64,000 nt of DNA from positions 434,001-498,000 of the forward strand of contig NZ_BSKJ01000003.1 in NCBI RefSeq assembly GCF_030159595.1, read 5' to 3'. The first letter of the stretch is position 1. Each line of letters begins with the position of its first letter. The position numbers were made by a program, and so were the translations under genes. The DNA comes from Pseudomonas putida. GTDB taxonomy: Bacteria; Pseudomonadota; Gammaproteobacteria; Pseudomonadales; Pseudomonadaceae. This document shows positions 53,658-62,275 of the stretch, in pieces. Under the pieces are notes generated by a model that was given only the letters and a program-made list of their open reading frames with translations, was not told the DNA's origin and did no database searches.

Positions 53658-55283
53658 TCAAACCTTGAACTGCGCCACCATGCCATTCAGGTCCACCGCC
53701 AACCGCGACAGATCCTGCGCCGCCGCACTGGTCTGGTTTGCCCCCGCCGACGTCTGCATCGCCAGGTCGCGAATGTTCACCAGATTACGGTCCACCTCCC
53801 GCGCCACCTGCGCCTGCTCTTCCGAAGCACTGGCAATCACCAGGTTGCGCTGGTTGATCGACGCGATCGCCTCGGCAATCACTTCCAGCGCCTGACCAGC
53901 ACCTTGCGCCACATCCAGCGTGCTGGTGGCACGCCCCTGGCTGCTGTGCATCGCCGTCACCGCCCGCTCGGTTCCATTCTGGATACCCGCGATCATCTGT
54001 TCGATCTCCGCTGTCGATTGCTGGGTGCGGTGGGCGAGGGCGCGCACTTCGTCCGCCACCACGGCAAAGCCACGGCCCGCCTCGCCGGCGCGAGCAGCTT
54101 CGATGGCGGCGTTCAGCGCCAGCAGGTTGGTTTGCCCTGCGATCGCACCAATCACATCCAGCACGCGGCTGATCTCGTTGGCATTGCTGGCCAGTTGCTC
54201 GATTTCGGCCGAGGTGCCCGTTACGTCAGCCACCAGATGCTGAATGGATGCCAACGCCTGATTGACCCGGTCGCGGCCATCGCGGGTGGTCTGGTCGGCG
54301 CCTTTGGAAGCATCTGCAGTGCTGACCGCATTGTTCGCCACCTCTTCGACGGCGGCGGTCATCTGGTTGACGGCGGTGGCCGCCTGGTCGATTTCCGCGC
54401 TCTGCTGGTGCAGGCCGCGGCTGGTGTCTTCGGTGACGGTGTGCAGTTCTTCCGAGGCTGAGGCCAGTTGGTCGGACGACGCGGCGATCTTGCGCAGGGT
54501 GTCGCGCAGGCTCTCCTGCATCCGGCTCAGGGCGCGCAACAGCGAGGCGGGCTCGTCGCGGCCGGTCACGCGGATTTCCCGGGTGAGGTCGCCGGTGGCG
54601 ACACGCTCGGCGACAGCCACGGCATCGGCCAGCGGCACCACGATGCTGCGGGTAAGCACGGTGGCAATGGCGGCCAGGGCAAGCATGATTAGCAGCAACG
54701 AAAGAATGATGGCCGTGAACGCTTCGTCGGCGACATCGCTGCTGCGCTGGGAGGCATCTTCGGCACCTTTGCTGTTATAGGCGATCAGCGCGGTCATGGC
54801 CTTCATCATGGTATCAGCGCGCTGTGTCAGCGGGCCGCTGATCTGCTGCTTGGCTTCGTCCATGCGGCCTGCGGCAATGTCTTGCAGCACTTGCAGTTGC
54901 AGGTTGAGGTACTGTTGGTGTGCTTCATTGAAGGTGCTGAACAGGGCGCGGTCGTCGGCCGCGATGATGGTGTCGGCGTAGTCCTTCACCCCATCCTTGA
55001 GTTCGGTGTTGATGCCTTCGAGCATCTGCAGGTTGCGCGTGCGCTCGGCGGGGTTGTCGTCCAGGGCGGCGCGAAGGGTGACGGCGCGGGCGCGCCCGAG
55101 GTTGCTGCTGATGTCCCCCAGGGCTGCCACGGCGGGCATCCAGGTGACCCGGATTTCGTCGGTGGCCTTGTCCATCTGGCGGGTTTCGTAGAGTGCGATA
55201 AGGCCCATGAACAGGACCAGGATGCCCAACAGGGCAAATACGCTGGCAGCGCGAATGCCGATCTTCATATTCCGTAACTGCAT
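53658..55283 (-). CDS. Methyl-accepting chemotaxis protein with four-helix-bundle ligand domain
   Basis: This 541-residue chemoreceptor has a first membrane helix at about residues 10-32 ([20 protein letters not shown]), a periplasmic four-helix-bundle domain (about 35-188), a second membrane helix (about 190-212), a HAMP domain (about 212-265), and a cytoplasmic coiled-coil signalling domain. The signalling tip is [20 protein letters not shown] followed by [20 protein letters not shown]. There is no C-terminal CheR-docking pentapeptide; it ends VAQFKV. GGAG lies 6 bases before the ATG. The ligand is unknown. Its position next to the heterocycle regulon could mean chemotaxis to the same compound, but it lacks the shared promoter motif. 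Confidence 0.92.
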   Translation of the reverse strand: MQLRNMKIGIRAASVFALLGILVLFMGLIALYETRQMDKATDEIRVTWMPAVAALGDISSNLGRARAVTLRAALDDNPAERTRNLQMLEGINTELKDGVKDYADTIIAADDRALFSTFNEAHQQYLNLQLQVLQDIAAGRMDEAKQQISGPLTQRADTMMKAMTALIAYNSKGAEDASQRSSDVADEAFTAIILSLLLIMLALAAIATVLTRSIVVPLADAVAVAERVATGDLTREIRVTGRDEPASLLRALSRMQESLRDTLRKIAASSDQLASASEELHTVTEDTSRGLHQQSAEIDQAATAVNQMTAAVEEVANNAVSTADASKGADQTTRDGRDRVNQALASIQHLVADVTGTSAEIEQLASNANEISRVLDVIGAIAGQTNLLALNAAIEAARAGEAGRGFAVVADEVRALAHRTQQSTAEIEQMIAGIQNGTERAVTAMHSSQGRATSTLDVAQGAGQALEVIAEAIASINQRNLVIASASEEQAQVAREVDRNLVNIRDLAMQTSAGANQTSAAAQDLSRLAVDLNGMVAQFKV

Positions 55284-55417
55284 GGAATGCTCCTTGACGG
55301 TGGCGTGCAGGCGTCAGGAGCTTGGTCGTAAAGCCGGGTCACCGGTAGGGCGCCAGGCTCTTGATGCGCTGCGGATTAGTAGGTTTGCCTCACCCTCTTG
55401 AATACTTTTTTGATTTG

Positions 55418-55457
55418 AATGATGCCATATGGCCATTATTGTTGAACAGTCCAACAA
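55418..55457. promoter_or_regulatory. Palindromic sequences upstream of the chemoreceptor gene
   Basis: An imperfect 23-base palindrome with centre GCCATATGGC lies at 55418-55440. It is followed at 55439-55457 by TTGTTG and CAACAA arms with a 7-base spacer. They are 135-175 bases upstream of the chemoreceptor start. The binding protein is unknown. Confidence 0.35.
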
Positions 55458-55470
55458 TGTAACGGCATGA

Positions 55471-55505
55471 CTGACAAAACCGTCGATTATTGACGGTTTT
55501 GTCAG
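55471..55505 (-). terminator. Terminator after the NDH-2-like gene
   Basis: CTGACAAAACCGTC (55471-55484) pairs with GACGGTTTTGTCAG (55492-55505), 14-base perfect arms with a 7-base loop, 10 bases beyond the stop of the minus-strand gene. Confidence 0.7.
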
Positions 55506-55515
55506 GATCTTGCTG

Positions 55516-56712
55516 TTAAACGATCGCAATCATTGGGTCGGCAGCGGCCAGGGCTGCGGCACGATCAGCTGCTGGCGGGTAGATCCACACCGAGTTGATC
55601 TGGCGCTTGAGGTCTTTGCCTTCCTGGCCTTGCAGCTTCAGTTCGCGTTCCCAACCCTCGCTGTATGCTGCGCCCCATTCACCCAGGTCGAGGCAGGTTA
55701 CATACTTGGGCTGGCGGTACACCACCGGTGCCACGCCAAGCAGATCGGCCATGGCATTGTTGCCACTGTGGCGGCCCATCGGGATCGCGTGCTGGCAGGT
55801 CATCAGGGCGTGGTTGCCGATTTCATCGACGGCCGCCCAGGCGGTATCACCGGTGGCATAGATGTGCTGCTGGCCCACCACCTTCAGGTGGTCGTCGACC
55901 TTGAGTCGGCCGAAGTTGTCACGCTCGCCGGCAACCTGCGCGGTCAACGGGCTGGCCTTGACGCCGACGGTCCAGATCACGGTGTTGCTGGCGATGTATT
56001 CGCCGTTGTCGAGGGTGACGCCGCCTGCATCCACAGCCACCACCGAGGTATCGGTCAGCCATTCGACGCCAGCGTGCTGCGATGCTGCGACGATCGACGG
56101 TTTGATGCCTGCACCCAGTGCCGCGCCAATGCTGGCACCACGGTCAACCAGCAGTACCCTGACATCGTCACCCAGGATGGCGCGCAGTCGGCTGGGCATT
56201 TCGGTGGCGGTTTCGATGCCGGTGAAACCACCGCCACAGACCACCACGGTGTTGCGGGCAGGCGAAGCGGGCAGGGTGGCCAGACCGGTCAGATGCTGCT
56301 CCAGGCGAACGGCCGACTCCATCTGGTCGACATCGAACGTGTGCTCGGCCAGGCCCGGGACTGCTGGGCGCGCTACCCGGCTGCCGGCGGCGAGGATAAG
56401 GCGGTCGTAGGCGATTTGCTGGCGCTGGCCGTGGCTGTCGATGTAGCTGACGCTGCGTGCATCGGCATCGATGGCCTCGGCATTGCCGGTAATGAAGCGC
56501 ACGCCCACGGCGTCGAACAGTTCACCCACAGGGGCCTTCAGGGTATGCGCGTTGGCTTCGTAGAAACGCGGGCGAATGTGCAGTTCCGCTTGCGGGGCGA
56601 GCACGCTGATGCTCAGGTCGTCGCGCTGGGCCTGGTCAAGCAGGCGAGCCGCGCTCAGGGCGCTCCAGACACCGGCAAAGCCGGCACCAATGATGAGGAT
56701 GTTCGATTTCAT
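55516..56712 (-). CDS. NDH-2-like FAD-dependent pyridine nucleotide oxidoreductase
   Basis: This is a 398-residue flavoprotein of the type II NADH dehydrogenase/disulfide reductase superfamily. The FAD-binding Rossmann motif is ILIIGAGFAGVWSALSA at the N-terminus. A second one for NAD(P)H is VVVCGGGFTGIETATEMPSR near residue 165. The FAD-proximal IYATGDTAWAAVDEIG is near residue 290. No C-terminal amphipathic anchor is obvious. It may be a respiratory quinone reductase or a soluble stress oxidoreductase. The start MKSNILIIGAGFAG was chosen over a longer frame that covers the operator. It is divergent from an Rrf2 regulator. Confidence 0.87.
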   Translation of the reverse strand: MKSNILIIGAGFAGVWSALSAARLLDQAQRDDLSISVLAPQAELHIRPRFYEANAHTLKAPVGELFDAVGVRFITGNAEAIDADARSVSYIDSHGQRQQIAYDRLILAAGSRVARPAVPGLAEHTFDVDQMESAVRLEQHLTGLATLPASPARNTVVVCGGGFTGIETATEMPSRLRAILGDDVRVLLVDRGASIGAALGAGIKPSIVAASQHAGVEWLTDTSVVAVDAGGVTLDNGEYIASNTVIWTVGVKASPLTAQVAGERDNFGRLKVDDHLKVVGQQHIYATGDTAWAAVDEIGNHALMTCQHAIPMGRHSGNNAMADLLGVAPVVYRQPKYVTCLDLGEWGAAYSEGWERELKLQGQEGKDLKRQINSVWIYPPAADRAAALAAADPMIAIV

Positions 56713-56766
56713 GTAGGTGCTCCGCAGGGTTCGAAGAGGGCTTCGAGGGTAGGTGGATACCGCTCG

Positions 56767-56797
56767 AATAACTACGACTGTATTGATCGTAGTTATT
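56767..56797. promoter_or_regulatory. Perfect inverted repeat, probable Rrf2 operator
   Basis: AATAACTACGA (56767-56777) and TCGTAGTTATT (56787-56797) are perfect 11-base arms separated by 9 bases. The site is 54 bases upstream of the NDH-2-like start and 172 bases upstream of the Rrf2 gene start. Confidence 0.7.
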
Positions 56798-56969
56798 CCC
56801 TGCAAGTCTTTTTCCGAGCACGCCGGTGTCTCGTGCCGCCTAAAAAGCGCTCAGCAGGCCGTATTTACGGGTTTAGAGGTAGGGGTCGGACCGACAGGCG
56901 GCAACTGTCTGCTTTGCCCATCCAATGTAATCGGCGTATTATTTGCGACAAGATTGGTCGGAGATTGAT

Positions 56970-57509
56970 ATGTCGCTCTACAGTGCTGGCGTCGAATACG
57001 GTATCCATTGCCTGCTGTTCCTGGTGGACGAGCGTGGTGATTCGCGCGAGTCCAGCGTGCGCGACCTCGCAGAGTTGCAGGGGGTGCCCCAGGAGTATCT
57101 GGCCAAGGTCTTCACCAAGCTGGCCCGTGCCGGGTTGGTGGCGGCTACCGAGGGCGTACGCGGCGGTTTCCGGCTGGCGCGGCCGTCGGACGAAATCACG
57201 GTACTGGATATCGTCAATGCCATCGACGGGCCGAAGAAGATTTTCGACTGCCGCGAGGTGCGTGAGCGTTGCAGCCTGTTCGACGGCTCGCCACCTGGCT
57301 GGGCGACCGAGGGGACCTGTGCGATCCATGCGGTGATGCTGGGGGCGCAGAAACGCATGGAGGAAGCGTTGGCCCAGCAGACCATTCTTGATCTGGCGCG
57401 GCGGTTCGGGCGCAAGGCGCCGGCCGAGTTCGGGCAGCAGGTGAATAGCTGGATGGGAGAGCGGCGCGAAGGTAAAGGTGGCGGGGATATACCTGTCAGC
57501 CAAGTATGA
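56970..57509 (+). CDS. Rrf2-family transcriptional regulator with conserved cysteines
   Basis: This 179-residue regulator has an N-terminal winged helix-turn-helix (residues about 1-80; VEYGIHCLLFLVDERGDSRE, then GVPQEYLAKVFTKLARAGLV and GVRGGFRLARP). Three cysteines in the usual Rrf2 cluster region lie at about residues 91-118 (FDCREVRERCSLF and GTCAIHAV), suitable for an Fe-S cluster or thiol sensing. The ATG at 56970 was chosen because the longer frame lacks a ribosome-binding site and MSLYSAGVEYG is the family-like beginning. It very likely represses the divergent NDH-2-like gene through the inverted repeat between them. Confidence 0.88.
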   Translation: MSLYSAGVEYGIHCLLFLVDERGDSRESSVRDLAELQGVPQEYLAKVFTKLARAGLVAATEGVRGGFRLARPSDEITVLDIVNAIDGPKKIFDCREVRERCSLFDGSPPGWATEGTCAIHAVMLGAQKRMEEALAQQTILDLARRFGRKAPAEFGQQVNSWMGERREGKGGGDIPVSQV

Positions 57510-57527
57510 AGCTGTTGCAGCTACAGA

Positions 57528-58439
57528 TCAGCGCCCTTCGTGCTGCCGTCGATAAGCGCCTGGCTGCACCCCCACCGCCTTGGCAAACGCCCGGGTAAAC
57601 GCCGCCACCGACTGATACCCCACCTGCGCGCCTACTTGCTCCACGGTATTCCCCGCCCGCAGCAGCTGGCTGGCATGGCGCATGCGCAGCGCCAGCAGTA
57701 CCTGCCCCGGCGATTGCCCGGCCAGCTCATTGAACCGTTTGAAAAACGCCGACCGCGACAACCCCGCGCAGGCGGCCATGCTCTCCAGTGTCCAGGCCTG
57801 CCCCGGTTGCTCGATCAACTGCTCCAGCAAACCGGCAAACGCCGGCTGGCGGGCGAGGGCGACCAGCCCGCCCAGAGACTGCCCGGCATTTACCTGCTGG
57901 CGCAGCACATACAGGAACAACAGGTGCGTCAGCCGCTCCAGCAACGCCTGCGAAGGGCCTGCGGCACGCCGGCATTCTTCCAGAATCAGCTCGAACAGCG
58001 CCCGCGCCGCACTGCCGGCGGGGTCTTCGGCGCGCAGCAAGATCCAGTCAGCCAGGCCCTCGACAATCAGCGAAGACAGGCCGGATTGAAAGTGGAAGAA
58101 GCCGCAGACCAGCCCAACGCCGTCGCTGGCCTCACTGTCCAGGGCCTGCATGGCCTGGCGCGGTTGGGCACAGGCGTCGACCGGGTCCTGGTCGCTGGAC
58201 AAGCGATAGGCCAGGTCGCGCAGCAGGAATACCGCATCGCCCTTTTCCAGGCGCACCGGTTTCGGCTGGCCATCGATGTGCAGCCAGCAATGCCCTTGCA
58301 CCACCAGATGGAAGCTGGCGCGTCCCAGGCCCTGGGTGCTGGCGTGCCAGCCACTGCAATAGCGGCCGACATGAAACAGGCTGGCATCGAGCTCCAGGCC
58401 CTCTAATAACCAATCGACAAGGTGGCTGGACGAAATCAT
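57528..58439 (-). CDS. AraC-family regulator with cupin sensor domain
   Basis: This 303-residue regulator has an N-terminal AraC-cupin domain (about residues 8-185; LHIDGQPKPVRLEKGDAVFL is typical) and a C-terminal double helix-turn-helix (about 205-300; FFKRFNELAGQSPGQVLLAL, then VGYQSVAAFTRAFAKAVGVQ). It is divergent from the AhpD-like gene with about 100 bases between starts. This AraC/alkylhydroperoxidase pairing recurs widely, so control of that gene is likely. The signal is unknown. Confidence 0.88.
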   Translation of the reverse strand: MISSSHLVDWLLEGLELDASLFHVGRYCSGWHASTQGLGRASFHLVVQGHCWLHIDGQPKPVRLEKGDAVFLLRDLAYRLSSDQDPVDACAQPRQAMQALDSEASDGVGLVCGFFHFQSGLSSLIVEGLADWILLRAEDPAGSAARALFELILEECRRAAGPSQALLERLTHLLFLYVLRQQVNAGQSLGGLVALARQPAFAGLLEQLIEQPGQAWTLESMAACAGLSRSAFFKRFNELAGQSPGQVLLALRMRHASQLLRAGNTVEQVGAQVGYQSVAAFTRAFAKAVGVQPGAYRRQHEGR

Positions 58440-58541
58440 CTAATACAAAGACTCAGGAGCAAGGAAAGGCGACTGATGAATATGGAGGGTAATTCTTATA
58501 ACCAACAGACTGTGGTGACACCCATCAAAGGAGACCACTGC

Positions 58542-59102
58542 ATGTCCTCGCGCATTACTTTACACACCCTGCAGAGCGCCCCGGAAGCAGCCCGTCCATT
58601 TCTTGAGAATGCCCAGAAAAACTCAGGCTTCATCCCCAACCTGTTGGGCGTGCTAGCCAACGCGCCGGCGGCGCTGGAAACCTATGTGACCGTTTCGGCG
58701 CTCAACGGCAAGTCCGAATTGAGCCTGGCTGAACGCGAAGTGGTACAGCTGATTGCCGCCACCCAGCATGGCTGCGACTTCTGCGTGGCCGGCCACACTG
58801 CCGTGGCGCTGAACAAGGCCAAGCTGCCACAGGAGGTGGTCGATGCCCTGCGAGCCCGTGGCGAGCTGCCCGATGCCCGTTACGAAACCCTGGCCGCATT
58901 CGCCCGCGAAGTGATCGCCACGCGTGGCAATGTCAGCGAAGCGACCTACCAGACTTTCCGTGAAGCCGGCTTCAGCGAAGGCAACGCACTGGAAGTGATT
59001 CTCGGGGTCAGCCTCGCAACCCTCTGCAACTTTGCTAATGTTTTCGCCCAGACGCCGCTCAACGACGAGCTTGGCAAATACCGCTGGCAGCCTTCTGCCT
59101 GA
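58542..59102 (+). CDS. AhpD-like carboxymuconolactone-decarboxylase-family protein
   Basis: This 186-residue CMD-fold protein has the AhpD active-site pattern QHGCDFCVAGHTAVALNKAK (two cysteines two residues apart and a nearby His), which suggests peroxidase or thiol redox activity instead of lactone decarboxylation. AAAGGAG lies 9 bases before the chosen ATG (MSSRITLHTLQ). Two earlier in-frame ATGs (one at 58476) would add an unstructured leader. It is divergent from an AraC regulator, and a REP element follows. Confidence 0.86.
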   Translation: MSSRITLHTLQSAPEAARPFLENAQKNSGFIPNLLGVLANAPAALETYVTVSALNGKSELSLAEREVVQLIAATQHGCDFCVAGHTAVALNKAKLPQEVVDALRARGELPDARYETLAAFAREVIATRGNVSEATYQTFREAGFSEGNALEVILGVSLATLCNFANVFAQTPLNDELGKYRWQPSA

Positions 59103-59133
59103 CTGCATGAAATAGCGGCCCTGTTGCGGTCGT

Positions 59134-59165
59134 TGTAGGAGCGGCCTCGTGCCGCGAACGGGCCG
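59134..59165. repeat. REP element
   Basis: TGTAGGAGCGGCCTCGTGCC, then GCGAACGGGCCGC, is the same type as the element at 24353. It lies between the AhpD-like and acyl-CoA-dehydrogenase-like genes. Confidence 0.7.
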
Positions 59166-59200
59166 CCAGCCGGCCCCGGCGTTCCAAAAGGAGCAAGACC

Positions 59201-60265
59201 ATGCAAGATTGCGCATTTCGACACTGGCTGGATGCCAATGCCGAGGCCATTGACCGGGGCCTGTGCGAACCGCAACAGGTGCTGGCTCAGATCGCCGAAT
59301 CACAGCTACTGCGCATGGGTGTCGACCCGGCGCTGGGCGGCACGGGCGGGCAGGTGACCGACGCGGTAGAGGCCATCGCCGCCATTGCCAGCCGCTCGTT
59401 GGCCGCAGCTTTCGTCTGCTGGGGCCAGCGTGCCTTCATCGAATACCTGTTGCACAGCCCCAACCAGCTGTTGCGCGAGCGCTTGCTGCCGCGCCTTTTG
59501 ACTGGCGAACTGGCCGGTGCCACCGGGCTGTCCAACGCCATGAAGTTCCTCTCAGGCATCGAAGCGCTGCAGGTGCGTGGCCGCCCGGCAGCCGATGGCT
59601 GGCACCTGGAGGGGCGCCTGCACTGGGTGACCAACCTGCGCAAGAGCGGTTTTGTGGTGGCGGCGGCCATCGAAGACGAATCCGGCGGTACGCCGTTCGT
59701 GTTGGCCATTCCCTCCGACGCGCAGGGCCTGGCGCGCTCCGATGACTTGCAATTGATGGGCTTGCAGTCGAGTAACACAGCGGCGTTGGCGTTTCACCAG
59801 GTGCAGCTGGCGCGTGATTGGCTGCTGCATGAAAACGCCCGTGAGTTCCTGCCCCGGGTGCGTCCGGCATTCCTTGCGCTGCAGTGCGGCATGGCCATCG
59901 GCCTCGCGCGGCGGGCGCTGGAAGAAGTGCAGGCACACCTGCATGGGCGTGCCTCGTTCCTTGATGAGGCACGCCAGGTGCTCAGCGAGCGCCTGGAAAA
60001 CACCGTCAACGAGCTCAAACAGGGCCTTCTCGATGGCCGCTTCCAGCAGCAGCCGGCGGCGTTGTTCAAGCTGCGTATCACCCTGGCTGAAAGTGCCGCC
60101 GACGCTGTGCAACTGGAGCTTCAGGCCAGCGGCGGCAAGGCGTACCTCAGCGAATATGGCGAAGGTTTTGCCCGCCGCTGGCGCGAATCGGCCTTCGTGC
60201 CGATCGTCACGCCCAGCCTGGTGCAATTGCGCGCCGAACTGCAACGCCAGGCGGGCGCCGCATGA
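59201..60265 (+). CDS. Acyl-CoA-dehydrogenase-like flavoprotein (SfnC/DszC-type monooxygenase candidate)
   Basis: This 354-residue protein has the acyl-CoA dehydrogenase fold but is shorter than standard members (about 380-400). It has an N-terminal helical region, a middle beta-domain (TGLSNAMKFLSGIEAL, then GRLHWVTNLRKSGFVVAAAI) and a C-terminal helical bundle starting near QCGMAIGLARRALEEVQAHL. I do not see the usual catalytic Glu context. Relatives in operons with SsuABC/TauABC-type transporters act as FMN-dependent oxygenases on organosulfur compounds (SfnC, DszC). AAAGGAG precedes the ATG. The gene overlaps the ABC ATPase start by 4 bases. The substrate is unproven. Confidence 0.8.
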   Translation: MQDCAFRHWLDANAEAIDRGLCEPQQVLAQIAESQLLRMGVDPALGGTGGQVTDAVEAIAAIASRSLAAAFVCWGQRAFIEYLLHSPNQLLRERLLPRLLTGELAGATGLSNAMKFLSGIEALQVRGRPAADGWHLEGRLHWVTNLRKSGFVVAAAIEDESGGTPFVLAIPSDAQGLARSDDLQLMGLQSSNTAALAFHQVQLARDWLLHENAREFLPRVRPAFLALQCGMAIGLARRALEEVQAHLHGRASFLDEARQVLSERLENTVNELKQGLLDGRFQQQPAALFKLRITLAESAADAVQLELQASGGKAYLSEYGEGFARRWRESAFVPIVTPSLVQLRAELQRQAGAA

Positions 60266-61083
60266 GCTCAGTGTTGCTCGAAGCCCGCGATATCAGCCTG
60301 GGTTACCCGCGCGAGGGTGGCTGGCAGCAGGTGCTGGCGCAGTTCGACTTGCAGCTGGCGCCGGGCGAAGTGGTGAGCATTCTTGGGCCCAGCGGCGTCG
60401 GCAAGTCCAGCCTGCTGCGGGTGCTGGCCGGCCTGCAGCAGCCGCGTAAGGGCAGCGTGAGCCTGCACGGCCAGCCTTTGCAGGGGCCGCACCCGCGCCT
60501 GGCGGTGGCCTTTCAGGACCCGAGCCTGCTGCCCTGGTTAAGCCTGGAAAAGAACGTCGCCTTCGGCCTGGATTTCGCTCGCCAGCCCAGGTTGGCCGTT
60601 GCCGAGCGGCGCGCGCGCATCGACCATGCAATTGCCGCCGTGGGGCTGGCCCACGCCCGTGGCCAGTACCCGGCGCAGTTGTCCGGCGGCATGGCCCAGC
60701 GCACGGCCTTGGCCCGCTGTCTGGTCCGCCAGCCCGAAGTGCTGTTGCTGGACGAACCGTTCGGCGCGCTGGATGAAGTGACCCGGGCCGACATGCAGCA
60801 ACTGCTGCTGCAACTGATCGCCACCCACAACACGGCGGCGGTGCTGATCACCCACGATATCGACGAAGCCCTGCTGTTGTCCGATCGGGTTCTGCTACTG
60901 GGCAACCACCCAGCGCACATCCTCGGCCAGTGGCACATTGACCTGCCGCAACCGCGCGCGCAGCGGGTTGAAGAACTGGGCGCCTTGCGCATCGAAATCC
61001 TGAAAACCCTTCGGCGGGCAAGCCGCACAGTCGAACCTACCTCAAACCCGTTGCCCTCGGAGGTTGTCCATGTGCATGGATGA
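60262..61083 (+). CDS. ABC transporter ATP-binding protein (SsuB/TauB type)
   Basis: This is a 273-residue ATPase of a nitrate/sulfonate/taurine-family importer. Walker A is ILGPSGVGKSSLLRVLAGL, the signature is QLSGGMAQRTALARCL, and Walker B with D-loop is VLLLDEPFGALDEVT. The His switch is in VLITHDIDEALLLSD. It drives uptake through the permease at 62275-63030. It overlaps both neighbours (4 bases with the flavoprotein gene, 14 bases with the binding-protein gene). Confidence 0.92.
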   Translation: MSSVLLEARDISLGYPREGGWQQVLAQFDLQLAPGEVVSILGPSGVGKSSLLRVLAGLQQPRKGSVSLHGQPLQGPHPRLAVAFQDPSLLPWLSLEKNVAFGLDFARQPRLAVAERRARIDHAIAAVGLAHARGQYPAQLSGGMAQRTALARCLVRQPEVLLLDEPFGALDEVTRADMQQLLLQLIATHNTAAVLITHDIDEALLLSDRVLLLGNHPAHILGQWHIDLPQPRAQRVEELGALRIEILKTLRRASRTVEPTSNPLPSEVVHVHG

Positions 61084-62275
61084 TTGCTGTTCCTCTTCTT
61101 CGCGTCGCGATTTCCTCAAGCTCGGTGCCATGCTCACGGCTGCGGGTGCGCTGCCATTGCTGTCGAGCCTGCAGGCGCGTGCTGCCGCCGAGCCGGATGC
61201 TCCGGTGCGCATTGGCTATCTCCCGATCACCGACGCCACGCCATTGCTGGTGGCGCACAATAATGGTCTGTTCGAGGCCGAAGGCATCAAGGCCGAGCGC
61301 CCGGTGCTGCTGCGCAGCTGGGCGCAGGTGATAGAGGCGTTCATTTCAGGCCAGGTCAACGTCATTCACCTGCTGTCGCCGATGACGGTGTGGGCGCGCT
61401 ACGGCAGCAAGGTGCCAGCCAAGGTGGTGGCCTGGAACCATGTGGGCGGTTCGGGCCTGACCGTGGCCCCGGACATCTCCGACATGAAACAGCTCGGCGG
61501 CAAAACCGTGGCCATCCCGTTCTGGTACTCGATCCATAACGTGGTGCTGCAGCAGATGCTCAACGACAACGGCCTGACGCCGGTGTCGAAGCCGGCCAAC
61601 GCGCAACTGGCTGCCACCGAAGTCAACCTGCTGGTGCTGCCGCCCTCCGACATGCCGCCGGCGCTGGCCAGCAAGCGTATCGCCGGCTATATCGTCGCCG
61701 AGCCGTTCAACGCCTTGGCCGAGAACCTCAAGGTGGGCCGCGTGCAGCGCTTTACCGGCGATGTATGGCGCAACCACGCGTGCTGCGTGGTGTTCATGCA
61801 TGAGCACGACCTGAACAACCGCCCGGAATGGTCGCAGAAGGTGGTCAACGCCATCGTCAAGGCCCAGCACTGGACCCGTGACCATCGCGCCGAAGCCGCC
61901 GCCTTGCTGTCCAAGGCCGGCCCCAACAAGTACACCCCGCACGAGCCAGCGGTGCTGGCCAAGGTACTCGCACCGGCCGCCGAGGACCGTGCCGGCTACA
62001 TTGCCAGTGGTGCCATCCGCCATCAGCAGTGGGACGAAAAGCGCATCGACTTCCAGCCGTATCCGTTCCCCAGTTACACCGAAGCATTGGTGAAGCGCCT
62101 GAAAACCACCCTGATCGAAGGCGACAACGCGTTCCTTGCCGGGCTTGACCCGGCGCAGACCGCTCGCGACCTGGTCGACGACCGCTTCGTGCGCAATGCG
62201 ATCGCTGCGGTCGGTGGGCCGTCGGTGTTCGGTATTGCTGACAACTTCGAGCGTAGCGAGGAGTTCGCGGTCTGA
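61070..62275 (+). CDS. ABC substrate-binding protein with Tat-type signal and Cys-rich N-terminus
   Basis: This 401-residue periplasmic solute-binding protein is of the SsuA/NrtA-like type. The twin-arginine signal SSRRDFLKLGAMLTAAGA is followed by an AXA-like cleavage region (QARAAAEP). Before it is an unusual MCMDDCC with three cysteines. The mature part begins RIGYLPITDATPLLVAHNNG and contains VAIPFWYSIHNVVLQQML. The size exceeds the usual 310-340 residues, as in nitrate/bicarbonate or hypothetical organic-anion binders. The ATG at 61070 was chosen because GGAGG is 6 bases upstream; a TTG two codons earlier is in frame. It belongs with the ATPase and permease. Confidence 0.87.
   Translation: MCMDDCCSSSSRRDFLKLGAMLTAAGALPLLSSLQARAAAEPDAPVRIGYLPITDATPLLVAHNNGLFEAEGIKAERPVLLRSWAQVIEAFISGQVNVIHLLSPMTVWARYGSKVPAKVVAWNHVGGSGLTVAPDISDMKQLGGKTVAIPFWYSIHNVVLQQMLNDNGLTPVSKPANAQLAATEVNLLVLPPSDMPPALASKRIAGYIVAEPFNALAENLKVGRVQRFTGDVWRNHACCVVFMHEHDLNNRPEWSQKVVNAIVKAQHWTRDHRAEAAALLSKAGPNKYTPHEPAVLAKVLAPAAEDRAGYIASGAIRHQQWDEKRIDFQPYPFPSYTEALVKRLKTTLIEGDNAFLAGLDPAQTARDLVDDRFVRNAIAAVGGPSVFGIADNFERSEEFAV

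Noticed and set aside
55510..57336. Plus-strand frame of about 600 codons spanning the NDH-2-like gene, the operator and the Rrf2 gene start
   Set aside because: It crosses the intergenic operator and covers two genes with good motifs in other frames; it has no recognisable domain.
58476..58541. Upstream in-frame ATG for the AhpD-like gene
   Set aside because: The later ATG at 58542 has AAAGGAG at good distance, and the added residues are not part of the fold.
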